A DNA stretch of 5,243 bases from Eubacterium sp. GTDB lineage: Bacteria; Bacillota; Clostridia; Lachnospirales; Lachnospiraceae. Numbering within the stretch: the stretch's first letter is position 1; each line of letters opens with the position of its first letter. Position numbers and translations under genes: made by a program. Of the stretch, positions 1 to 5,243 are shown piece after piece. Where the stretch lies: contig JAILSA010000238.1 of assembly GCA_024697885.1 (NCBI GenBank), positions 1 to 5,243 of the forward strand, read 5' to 3'. Below the pieces are notes generated by a model, which saw only the letters and a list, made by a program, of their open reading frames with translations, was not told the DNA's origin and did no database searches.

Positions 1-197
1 AAAGACCTCTCCTTGCCATCCTTAGAGATGTGGAGCATGGCCCTTTTGTCGGGACACTTCTTGGCCAGTTTATCTACAATGTCAAAGGCAAAGTTGAAGT
101 TATCATCATTAGTAAATTCAATATTTTTTAATACGCCATTGGCATCCTCATCTACCTTAATAAATGGAAATACCACTGCATCCTTACTTATACTCAT
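1..197 (-). CDS. AMP-binding acyl-CoA synthetase-like protein, N-terminal fragment
   Basis: This gene is cut by the left window edge: only the first 65 codons are present, from the ATG at 197 down to base 3, and the frame is open. The start is well supported by an AAAGGAAG ribosome binding site (206-213) 8 nt before the ATG. The visible protein has an acidic N-terminal stretch, then 'FNFAFDIVDKLAKKCPDKRA' at about residues 34-53, followed by 'MLHISKDGKERS'. The pattern NFAFDxVDxxAxxxPDKxA followed by a short strand and a turn before '(F)TF' is characteristic of the N-terminal subdomain of adenylate-forming acetyl/acyl-CoA synthetases (ANL superfamily). Members activate a carboxylic acid with ATP to an acyl-adenylate and transfer it to CoA in the cytoplasm. 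The catalytic AMP-binding motifs lie outside the window, so the substrate cannot be given, and another ANL ligase is possible. It is transcribed divergently from nfnAB. Confidence 0.7.
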   Translation of the reverse strand, partial: MSISKDAVVFPFIKVDEDANGVLKNIEFTNDDNFNFAFDIVDKLAKKCPDKRAMLHISKDGKERS

Positions 198-229
198 GGT
201 TTATTCTTCCTTTCTCAGTCATTTTTCGC

Positions 230-250
230 ATGTGGTTTTGAAAACCACAT
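230..250. promoter_or_regulatory. Perfect 21-bp palindrome, candidate operator
   Basis: ATGTGGTTTT (230-239), a central G at 240, then its exact reverse complement (241-250). With 10-bp arms and only one central base it cannot form a normal RNA hairpin loop of full stem length, so a binding site for a homodimeric repressor or activator is the better reading. It lies 33 nt upstream of the ATG at 197 and, if the proposed leftward promoter is right, covers about +4 to +24 of that transcript, a classic repression position. It is about 127 nt upstream of the rightward start point. The regulator is unknown; the half-site does not match a Rex, Fur or CRP consensus that I recognise. Confidence 0.5.
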
Positions 251-260
251 CACAAGGTAA

Positions 261-289
261 AGGTTACATCATCCCTCCTCTTTTGTCAA
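261..289 (-). promoter_or_regulatory. Candidate promoter for the leftward acyl-CoA synthetase gene
   Basis: On the minus strand a perfect -35 box TTGACA (284-289) is followed by a 17-bp spacer and a weak -10, TAACCT (261-266), which keeps the critical first, second and last bases of TATAAT. The predicted start point is near 254, giving a leader of roughly 57 nt before the ATG at 197. The -35 sits inside a small inverted repeat, CTTTTG (280-285) with CAAAAG (291-296). A weak -10 would fit a regulated promoter. The assignment rests on sequence match only. Confidence 0.45.
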
Positions 290-331
290 CCAAAAGCACG
301 AAAAAAAGCCTTTTTTTACAAATTTTTCTAA

Positions 332-360
332 TTGAAATATGTTATCATTTGTGATAGAAT
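332..360 (+). promoter_or_regulatory. Sigma-A promoter for nfnAB, extended -10
   Basis: The -35 box is TTGAAA (332-337), the spacer is exactly 17 bp, and the -10 is TAGAAT (355-360), preceded by TGA (352-354), an extended -10 TGn motif. The predicted start point is near 367, leaving a 5' leader of about 54 nt before the nfnA ATG at 421. Immediately upstream, an A7 tract (301-307), a T7 tract (311-317) and a further T5 run (324-328) lie where an UP element would contact the alpha subunits of RNA polymerase. Together this predicts strong, probably housekeeping, expression. No terminator or riboswitch fold is apparent in the short leader. Confidence 0.75.
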
Positions 361-420
361 GTTTACTGCTATGGACTAAATTACACATTATTGAGATTGG
401 AGATTGGAGGACAATTATAA

Positions 421-1263
421 ATGTTCAAAATCGTCGAAAAGAAATCGTTAAATCCTACGGTTTCTAAAATTACTGTTGAGGCGCCATTGATTGCCAAGAA
501 GGCAGAGCCGGGACAGTTTATTATTTTCCGTACATTTGAGGATAGCGAGAGAGTTCCTCTCACCATCGCAGACTTCGACCGTCAGGCTGGTACTGTTACT
601 ATTATCTACCAGATCGTGGGCGGTTCTACTATGGAGCTTGACCAGCTTAAGGAAGGAGATTACATCCACGACTTCGTAGGACCTTTGGGAGTGCCAACTC
701 ACACAGAGGGACTGAAGAAGGTTGCCGTTGTGGGCGGAGGTGTTGGATGCGCCATCGCTTATCCTGTAACCAAGAAGCTTCACGACCAGGGAGCTGAGGT
801 TCATGCCATCGTGGGATTCCGCAACAAGGACTTGGTAATCTTAGAGGACGAGTTCAAGGCAGCTAGCGACAAGCTCTGCATGATGACAGACGACGGAAGC
901 TACGGCGAAAAAGGTCTGGTTACCAATGCTCTGGAAAAACTGATCCAGGAAGGCAACGAGTACGACGAAGTAATTGCCATCGGACCTTTGATCATGATGA
1001 AATTCGTATGTCTCACGACGAAAAAATATGACATTAAGACAGTTGTCAGCATGAACCCAATTATGATAGATGGAACAGGTATGTGCGGTGGATGTCGTCT
1101 GACTGTAGGCGGCGAGACCAAGTTTGCCTGTGTCGACGGACCGGACTTTGACGGTCACCTGGTAGACTTTGACGAGGCTATGCACCGTGGAACTATGTAC
1201 CGCGACTTCGAGGCACATGCCAGAGAAGCCGACTGCAACTTGCTTAAGAAAGGAGACCAGTAA
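421..1263 (+). CDS. nfnA: NfnA, small subunit of NADH-dependent reduced ferredoxin:NADP+ oxidoreductase
   Basis: 280 aa, cytoplasmic flavoprotein that carries FAD and a [2Fe-2S] cluster and receives NAD(H) in the electron-bifurcating Nfn complex (NADH + reduced ferredoxin + 2 NADP+ to NAD+ + oxidised ferredoxin + 2 NADPH, reversible). Domains seen: an N-terminal ferredoxin-reductase-like FAD barrel with RVPLTIAD at 44-51; a nucleotide-binding fold with VAVVGGGVGCAIAYPV at 101-116, DDGSYGEKG at 157-165 and IGP at 187-189; and a C-terminal cluster motif D217-x4-C222-x2-C225-x11-C237. The aspartate in the first ligand position separates it from the PyrK subunit of dihydroorotate dehydrogenase, which has four cysteines; Asp(Cys)3 ligation is known for the Nfn/sulfide dehydrogenase family. 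The length is the family's usual one. The start is fixed by a GGAGG site (406-410) 10 nt upstream. nfnB follows after 2 nt. Often annotated as sulfide/dihydroorotate dehydrogenase-like FAD/NAD-binding protein. Confidence 0.93.
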   Translation: MFKIVEKKSLNPTVSKITVEAPLIAKKAEPGQFIIFRTFEDSERVPLTIADFDRQAGTVTIIYQIVGGSTMELDQLKEGDYIHDFVGPLGVPTHTEGLKKVAVVGGGVGCAIAYPVTKKLHDQGAEVHAIVGFRNKDLVILEDEFKAASDKLCMMTDDGSYGEKGLVTNALEKLIQEGNEYDEVIAIGPLIMMKFVCLTTKKYDIKTVVSMNPIMIDGTGMCGGCRLTVGGETKFACVDGPDFDGHLVDFDEAMHRGTMYRDFEAHAREADCNLLKKGDQ

Positions 1264-1265
1264 TC

Positions 1266-2672
1266 ATGGCTCAACAGAGAAATATGGATAAAAACAAGAC
1301 TCCAATGCCTGTACAGGATCCGGATGTCAGAAATAAAAACTTTGATGAGGTTGCCCTTGGTTATACCTATGAGATGGCTGTCAACGAGGCACGCCGTTGC
1401 CTGGGTTGTAAGAACAAGCCTTGCGTGGGAAAATGTCCTGTTCGCATTGACATTCCTGCCTTCATTGCCAAAATCGCCGAGGAAGATATTGAAGGAGCTT
1501 ACGAGATTCTATCTAAGTCCACTTCCCTTCCAGCTGTCTGCGGACGCGTTTGTCCACAGGAGTCCCAGTGCGAGAGCATGTGTGTGCGAGGAAAAATGGG
1601 TGAGCCTGTTGCCATCGGTCGTCTGGAGCGTTTTGTGGCAGACTACCACAGAGAGCACAGCACAAGCCTTCCTACACCACCAGCCCAGAACGGACACAAG
1701 GTGGCTGTAATCGGAGCAGGTCCTTCCGGACTGACTGCTGCCGGAGATTTGGCTAAACTTGGTTACAAGGTAACTATTTTTGAGGCCCTTCACCTGGCCG
1801 GCGGAGTTTTGATCTATGGTATTCCTGAATTCCGTCTTCCAAAAGTAATTGTAGAAAAAGAGATTGAAAACCTGAAGGCCATTGGCGTAGATATTGAGAC
1901 CAACATGGTAATCGGAAAGGTTCTCACCATCGATGAGCTCTTTGAGATGGGCTATGAGGCCATCTTCATCGGTTCCGGTGCCGGCCTTCCTAGATTTATG
2001 AATATTCCTGGCGAGAGCCTCAAGGGCGTTTACTCCGCCAACGAGTTCCTGACCCGTATCAATTTGATGAAGGCTTACAAGCCAGACAGCAAGACTCCAA
2101 TCCAGCACGCCAAGAAAGTTGCTGTTGTCGGTGGCGGTAACGTTGCCATGGACGCTGCTAGAAGTGCTAAGCGCTTGGGCGCTGAGGAAGTTTACATCGT
2201 ATACCGCCGTGGTATGGATGAGCTTCCAGCCCGTAAAGAAGAGGTTGAGCACGCAGAGGAAGAGGGAATCATCTTTAAGACACTCAACAACCCAGTAGAA
2301 ATCCTGGGCAATGAGGATGGCATGGTGTCCGGTATGAAGTGTGTAGAGATGGAGCTTGGCGAGCCAGACGAGAGCGGTCGTCGCCGTCCTGTTGTCAAGG
2401 AAAACAGCGAGTTCGTTTTGGATGTTGACTCCGTAATCATGTCCATCGGAACCAGCCCTAACCCATTGATTCGCTCCACCACTCCTGGTTTGGATGCCAA
2501 CAAGTGGGGCTGCTTGATTACCAAGGATGAGTCCGGTCTCACCACCCGCGATGGCGTATATGCCGGCGGAGATGCAGTTACCGGTGCTGCTACTGTTATT
2601 CTGGCCATGGGAGCTGGAAAAGACGCAGCAAAGGCCATTGACCAGCAGATCATGGGAACCAAGGCTGAGTAA
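1266..2672 (+). CDS. nfnB: NfnB, large subunit of NADH-dependent reduced ferredoxin:NADP+ oxidoreductase (often annotated gltA)
   Basis: 468 aa, cytoplasmic. In Nfn this subunit holds the bifurcating FAD, binds NADP(H), and passes electrons to ferredoxin through two [4Fe-4S] clusters. The N-terminal domain shows eight cysteines: C45, C48, C53, C57 and C92, C96, C102, C106, the latter in VCGRVCPQESQCESMC. In the family one cluster has a glutamate ligand; E99 or E103 could supply it, but I cannot tell which. Then come a Rossmann FAD motif VAVIGAGPSGLTAA (146-159), GGVLIYGIPEFRLPK (179-193), a second dinucleotide fold VAVVGGGNVAMDAA (285-298) followed by VYRR (312-315) for NADP(H), and the C-terminal FAD motif VYAGGDAVTGAATV (431-444). 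It is homologous to the small subunit of glutamate synthase, hence the common name 'NADPH-dependent glutamate synthase'; the adjoining nfnA and absence of a large glutamate synthase subunit make Nfn much more likely. An AAAGGAG site (1249-1255) inside the end of nfnA, 10 nt before the ATG, supports coupled translation. Confidence 0.93.
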   Translation: MAQQRNMDKNKTPMPVQDPDVRNKNFDEVALGYTYEMAVNEARRCLGCKNKPCVGKCPVRIDIPAFIAKIAEEDIEGAYEILSKSTSLPAVCGRVCPQESQCESMCVRGKMGEPVAIGRLERFVADYHREHSTSLPTPPAQNGHKVAVIGAGPSGLTAAGDLAKLGYKVTIFEALHLAGGVLIYGIPEFRLPKVIVEKEIENLKAIGVDIETNMVIGKVLTIDELFEMGYEAIFIGSGAGLPRFMNIPGESLKGVYSANEFLTRINLMKAYKPDSKTPIQHAKKVAVVGGGNVAMDAARSAKRLGAEEVYIVYRRGMDELPARKEEVEHAEEEGIIFKTLNNPVEILGNEDGMVSGMKCVEMELGEPDESGRRRPVVKENSEFVLDVDSVIMSIGTSPNPLIRSTTPGLDANKWGCLITKDESGLTTRDGVYAGGDAVTGAATVILAMGAGKDAAKAIDQQIMGTKAE

Positions 2673-2707
2673 GCAAGGTCTTTCCCAATTCACTTATGAG
2701 ATAAACA

Positions 2708-2750
2708 AAGAGCTCTGGATTTAAAATCCAGAGCTCTTCTTATTTTGTAT
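2708..2750. terminator. Bidirectional rho-independent terminator between nfnB and the feo operon
   Basis: A perfect inverted repeat with 15-nt arms, AAGAGCTCTGGATTT (2708-2722) and its complement (2724-2738), joined at A2723; as RNA it would form a stem of about 13 bp with a small AU loop. On the plus strand it is followed by TCTTATTTTGT, and on the minus strand by TTTGTTTATC, so both directions have a U-rich tail. It starts 36 nt after the nfnB stop and ends 13 nt beyond the stop of the convergent small membrane protein gene, so it can end both transcripts. Confidence 0.88.
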
Positions 2751-2751
2751 G

Positions 2752-2940
2752 TTATTCTTTAGAATTGTCCGAGCAGGAGCAAGCTCCTGCCTGGGCTTTT
2801 TTTCTCTGACAATCTCCCGCCATGGGGCAACCTATACAGGCTCTTCCTTTTTTCTTTTCCCTATATATATAGTAGGAAGCCCCTCCCACAATGGCAAGAA
2901 TAATCAAAATTCCAATAATATCAACTAATGCGAACTGCAT
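2752..2940 (-). CDS. FeoB-associated Cys-rich membrane protein
   Basis: 62 aa from the ATG at 2940. One predicted membrane helix covers about residues 5-26 (VDIIGILIILAIVGGASYYIY), followed by a basic stretch REKKKGR, which predicts a short N-terminal outside and a cytoplasmic Cys-rich tail. The tail contains ACIGCPMAGDC (CxxCx5C; C35, C38, C44) and a further CSC (C54, C56). This matches the small FeoB-associated Cys-rich proteins found downstream of feoB in Firmicutes; their job is not established, but metal delivery, metal sensing or a FeoC-like accessory role are reasonable ideas. An in-frame GTG at 2949 would give 65 aa, but the site AAGGTGG (2950-2956), which overlaps the feoB stop codon, abuts that GTG and stands 9 nt from the ATG at 2940, so the ATG is preferred. 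Last gene of the feo operon. Confidence 0.85.
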   Translation of the reverse strand: MQFALVDIIGILIILAIVGGASYYIYREKKKGRACIGCPMAGDCQRKKAQAGACSCSDNSKE

Positions 2941-2954
2941 ACGCTTCACCCACC

Positions 2955-4949
2955 TTAGGCTGCAAGTTTATACTCCGCTTCCATTTTAGCACTGTTTTTC
3001 TTGGTCAGGTATACAATGAATCCTGCAAAGGCAAGGACTGCAATGAGTCCAGGAACAAATCCTGCTCCCAAGCTTCCTGTAGTGATCAGTGTACCAATCT
3101 GGTATACCAAGAATCCTACGGTAAAGCCTGCTGCCAACTGAAGACCAATGGCTCCCCAGAACCACTTAGCAGATTTCATCTCGGAGTTCATAGCACCTAA
3201 AGCCGCGAAGCAAGGTGGTGTGTAAAGGTTGAACATAAGGTAAGCAAGTGCTGCTACCTTGGTGATTGCCATAGCTGTCATAACCTCGTTTCCGCCGCCT
3301 GTCAGAGCCAACTCCTCTGTGTCGATGAAGTTTGTCAAAGCGTAAACTGTGGCGATGGTTCCCACTACGTTCTCCTTGGCGATGAATCCTGTAATAGCCG
3401 CTGCTGCCAACTGCCAGGATGCAATACCGATAATTGGTACCAAGAGGTAGGAGAATGGTCCGGCAATACCAGCCAGGATTGAAGTGCTCTCCGCTCCCTC
3501 TTCTACCACCTGCAACTGCCAGTTGAAGGTCTGCATAATCTGAACTACTGTGTTACATACCAAGATAATAGTTCCGGCCTTTACAATGTAGGCCTTTCCA
3601 CGCTCTAACATGGATTTTATTGCCTGCCAAAGGCTTGGCACCTTGTACTCAGGCAACTCAATAATAAAGAATGATTTTCTGTATTTCATACCGGTTACTG
3701 CCTTGATCAAAAGGGCTCCAAGGAGTACCAGAACAATACCTAACATATAACAAATAAAGCTGATCCACTTGGATTCAGGGAAAAATGCACCTGCAAAAAG
3801 TGCAATAACAGGAAGCTTGGCTCCACATGGCATAAAGGTTGCCAACATAGCAGTGGAACGGCGCTCTCTCTCGTTGCGGATGGTACGGCAAGCCATAATA
3901 GCTGGGATACCACATCCGGTTCCAATGATCATAGGAATTACGGATTTACCGGAAAGTCCTACGCGCTTAAAGATTGGATCAAGTACTACAGTGGCTCTGG
4001 ACATGTATCCGCAGTCCTCTAAGAGGGCAATGAGGAAGTACATAACCATAACCAGTGGAAGGAATCCAACTACGGCTCCTACACCGCCGATAATACCGTC
4101 AACCAAGAGGGCGTAAACAAATGGATTGGCATCTGCCATCTTGTCTCCTACCCAACCCTGGAAGGACTCAATCCATCCAACCAGGTAGTCAGCCAGGTAA
4201 GTACCTACTGTGGTCTGAGAGATATAGAACACAAGCCACATAATACCGGCGAAAATCAAGAGGCCGGCAACTGGGTTTGTCACTACCTTATCAATAGCAT
4301 CTCCCACTGTCTTATCCTTAGTGAATACCTTGCGGTTCTCAACATCTTTTACAATCTGATTTACGAAGTCAAAACGCTTGCGGTCTGCTGTCTCTACCGC
4401 ATCCTTATCGTGAAGGTCTACATTTCCCTCGTCGTAAGGTGCCTTCTGGCCCTTGCCCTCTAGGTCTGCTGCCAACTTCACTGCCTCTTTTAATCCCTGA
4501 TCGGAAGTAGAGACGGTGGCGATTACTGGACAACCGAGCTTCTCAGAAAGCTTTTTCTCATCGATTTTATTTCCCTTTTTGTCATTGACATCGCTCTTGT
4601 TCAAAGCGACTACCACTGGAATTCCAAGCTCCAAGAGCTGGGTGGTAAAGAAGAGGCTTCGACTCAAGTTGGTAGCATCTACAATATTAATAATCGCATC
4701 TGGATGCTCATTTTTTACATAGGCACTGGTAATGCTCTCCTCTGATGTAAATGGGGACATGGAATAAGCACCTGGCAAATCTACGGCAATCAGTTCCTTC
4801 CCGCTCTCATTGTAAGCCTTTTTGATTGGACTTTCTTTTTTGTCTACCGTAACACCGGCCCAGTTTCCAATCTTCTCCCTGCGACCAGTAAGAGCATTAT
4901 ACATAGTAGTCTTACCGCTGTTGGGGTTACCTGTTAAAGCAATACGCAT
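2955..4949 (-). CDS. feoB: FeoB, ferrous iron transporter with N-terminal G domain
   Basis: 664 aa integral inner-membrane Fe2+ importer. The cytoplasmic GTPase domain shows G1 GNPNSGKTT (7-15), G2 threonine in GNWAGVTV (T34), G3 DLPG (57-60), G4 NKSD (117-120) and a G5-like STSDQG (147-152). A linker containing a helical, guanine-dissociation-inhibitor-like stretch (about 165-215) leads to the membrane domain, with hydrophobic segments near 226-246, 280-310, 365-417, 458-474, 498-520, 560-585, 596-618 and 625-648. Conserved Gate/core motifs are present: FLP (296-298), CGYMSRA from C313, GTGCGIPAIMACRT from G343, MPCGAKLP (C375), AKENVVGT from A524 and YTPPCFAA (C580). It is shorter than the roughly 770-residue E. 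coli protein, as is usual in Clostridia. An upstream in-frame ATG at 4955 exists, but AGGAGG (4957-4962) is only 1 nt from it and 7 nt from the ATG at 4949, so 4949 is chosen. G4 has Lys where proteobacterial FeoB has NMxD. Confidence 0.95.
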   Translation of the reverse strand: MRIALTGNPNSGKTTMYNALTGRREKIGNWAGVTVDKKESPIKKAYNESGKELIAVDLPGAYSMSPFTSEESITSAYVKNEHPDAIINIVDATNLSRSLFFTTQLLELGIPVVVALNKSDVNDKKGNKIDEKKLSEKLGCPVIATVSTSDQGLKEAVKLAADLEGKGQKAPYDEGNVDLHDKDAVETADRKRFDFVNQIVKDVENRKVFTKDKTVGDAIDKVVTNPVAGLLIFAGIMWLVFYISQTTVGTYLADYLVGWIESFQGWVGDKMADANPFVYALLVDGIIGGVGAVVGFLPLVMVMYFLIALLEDCGYMSRATVVLDPIFKRVGLSGKSVIPMIIGTGCGIPAIMACRTIRNERERRSTAMLATFMPCGAKLPVIALFAGAFFPESKWISFICYMLGIVLVLLGALLIKAVTGMKYRKSFFIIELPEYKVPSLWQAIKSMLERGKAYIVKAGTIILVCNTVVQIMQTFNWQLQVVEEGAESTSILAGIAGPFSYLLVPIIGIASWQLAAAAITGFIAKENVVGTIATVYALTNFIDTEELALTGGGNEVMTAMAITKVAALAYLMFNLYTPPCFAALGAMNSEMKSAKWFWGAIGLQLAAGFTVGFLVYQIGTLITTGSLGAGFVPGLIAVLAFAGFIVYLTKKNSAKMEAEYKLAA

Positions 4950-4980
4950 TTTCATTCCTCCTAGCTGTGTCTTGCTAATT

Positions 4981-5202
4981 TTACTTGTTAGCTACCTGGA
5001 TGGCTGCCCCTAACTCTGCATCAATGCTGTAACGGGCATCCTTAATAGAAACTACAAGATTTTTTTTCCTGTCAACTACCGTTATAGGTTCTCCACTATA
5101 ACATCCAAGCGAAAAAAGGAAGCTTTCCATCTCCTCATCACCTTGAGTGTCGATGGCATCTATAACGTATTCCTGGCCAAGTTCAACTTCGTTTAATGTC
5201 AT
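4981..5202 (-). CDS. feoA: FeoA, SH3-like ferrous iron transport accessory protein
   Basis: 73 aa cytoplasmic protein consisting of a single FeoA domain, the SH3-like beta-barrel that assists FeoB in Fe2+ uptake. The diagnostic pattern is seen: the helix EEMESFLFSLGCYSGEPITVV (about 23-43), with the LxxLGxxxGxxIxV-type core, then strands VVSIKDARYSIDAELGAAIQV (50-70). Family length is about 70-85 residues, so it is complete. An AAAGGA site 7 nt before the ATG at 5202 supports the start. feoB begins 31 nt after its stop, with its own strong ribosome binding site, in the same direction. Only 41 nt of upstream DNA are in the window, so whether a second feoA precedes it, as in some Clostridia, cannot be seen. 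Confidence 0.9.
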   Translation of the reverse strand: MTLNEVELGQEYVIDAIDTQGDEEMESFLFSLGCYSGEPITVVDRKKNLVVSIKDARYSIDAELGAAIQVANK

Positions 5203-5225
5203 AACCGTTTCCTTTCACTTACTTC

Positions 5226-5243
5226 GATTAGTTGCGTCTAATC
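5226..5243. promoter_or_regulatory. Inverted repeat upstream of feoA, candidate metal-regulator site
   Basis: GATTAG (5226-5231) and CTAATC (5238-5243) form 6-bp arms around TTGCGT, starting 24 nt before the feoA ATG. The TTAG/CTAA half-sites resemble the outer halves of DtxR/IdeR-type operators, and the position in front of a ferrous iron uptake operon fits iron-dependent repression. The window ends exactly at the right arm, so any extension, and the promoter itself, are not visible. Identity of the regulator is a guess. Confidence 0.3.

Noticed and set aside
301..317. A7-GCC-T7 element as a terminator
   Set aside because: The stem would be only A-U pairs around a 3-nt loop with no GC core, and no gene ends nearby. 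It fits better as AT tracts upstream of the nfnAB promoter.
13..354. Open frame of 113 codons on the plus strand
   Set aside because: It runs antisense to the acyl-CoA synthetase fragment and then through the divergent promoter region, including the poly-A/poly-T tracts; no family resemblance.
361..420. Riboswitch or attenuator in the nfnAB leader
   Set aside because: The predicted leader is only about 54 nt, with no stable stem and no terminator hairpin.
448..1218. Minus-strand open frames opposite nfnA (448-804, 841-1218, 900-1121)
   Set aside because: All are shadows of the well-supported nfnA frame with no coherent protein features.
1266..2672. Reading of this gene as glutamate synthase (gltA/gltD)
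   Set aside because: No large glutamate synthase subunit is adjacent, and the gene is translationally coupled to nfnA. The GltD-like similarity is shared by the whole Nfn large-subunit family.
1509..2693. Long open frame of 394 codons on the minus strand opposite nfnB
   Set aside because: It is fully antisense to a clearly recognised gene, spans the nfnB stop, and its translation shows no recognisable domain. It is explained by the codon bias of nfnB.
2928..4116. Plus-strand open frames opposite feoB (2928-3200, 3769-4116)
   Set aside because: They are antisense to conserved FeoB membrane motifs. The apparent Cys-rich look of the first comes from reading feoB backwards.
1..5243. Mobile element, CRISPR array, tRNA or novel defence-like system
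   Set aside because: There are no spaced direct repeats, transposase or integrase signatures, or tRNA-like folds, and all sizeable coding regions belong to known metabolic or iron-transport families.

Overview
The window looks like chromosomal DNA from a strictly anaerobic, low-to-mid GC Firmicute, most likely a Clostridia / Lachnospiraceae-type gut anaerobe. The grounds are strong GGAGG-type ribosome binding sites, sigma-A promoters, an electron-bifurcating Nfn transhydrogenase pair, and a compact feoA-feoB locus followed by a small Cys-rich membrane protein. The taxonomic call is an inference from protein style and gene order, not from a marker gene.

Layout. (1) 1-197, minus strand: the first 65 codons of an acyl-CoA synthetase-like AMP-binding enzyme, running off the left edge. 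(2) 198-420: a divergent promoter region. It holds a near-consensus extended -10 promoter firing right, a weaker promoter firing left, and a perfect 21-bp palindrome just downstream of the leftward start point. (3) 421-2672, plus strand: nfnA and nfnB, two nucleotides apart, encoding the two subunits of the NADH-dependent reduced ferredoxin:NADP+ oxidoreductase. (4) 2708-2750: a 15-bp-stem terminator that serves both convergent operons. (5) 2752-5202, minus strand: a ferrous iron uptake operon transcribed feoA, feoB, then the FeoB-associated Cys-rich membrane protein, with a possible metal-regulator half-palindrome at the right edge (5226-5243).

How the genes fit together. NfnAB is a cytoplasmic flavin/iron-sulfur complex that links the ferredoxin, NADH and NADPH pools of a fermenter. 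FeoAB imports the Fe2+ that such iron-sulfur enzymes consume. The two are separate, convergent transcription units, so no direct functional link is shown. The acyl-CoA synthetase shares only the divergent intergenic region with nfnAB.

No mobile element, CRISPR array, tRNA, rRNA or recognisable riboswitch is visible, and I see no convincing undescribed system. The points most worth a second look are the palindrome at 230-250, the non-standard FeoB G4 motif, the poorly characterised Cys-rich small protein, and two start codons that the ribosome binding sites move inward.
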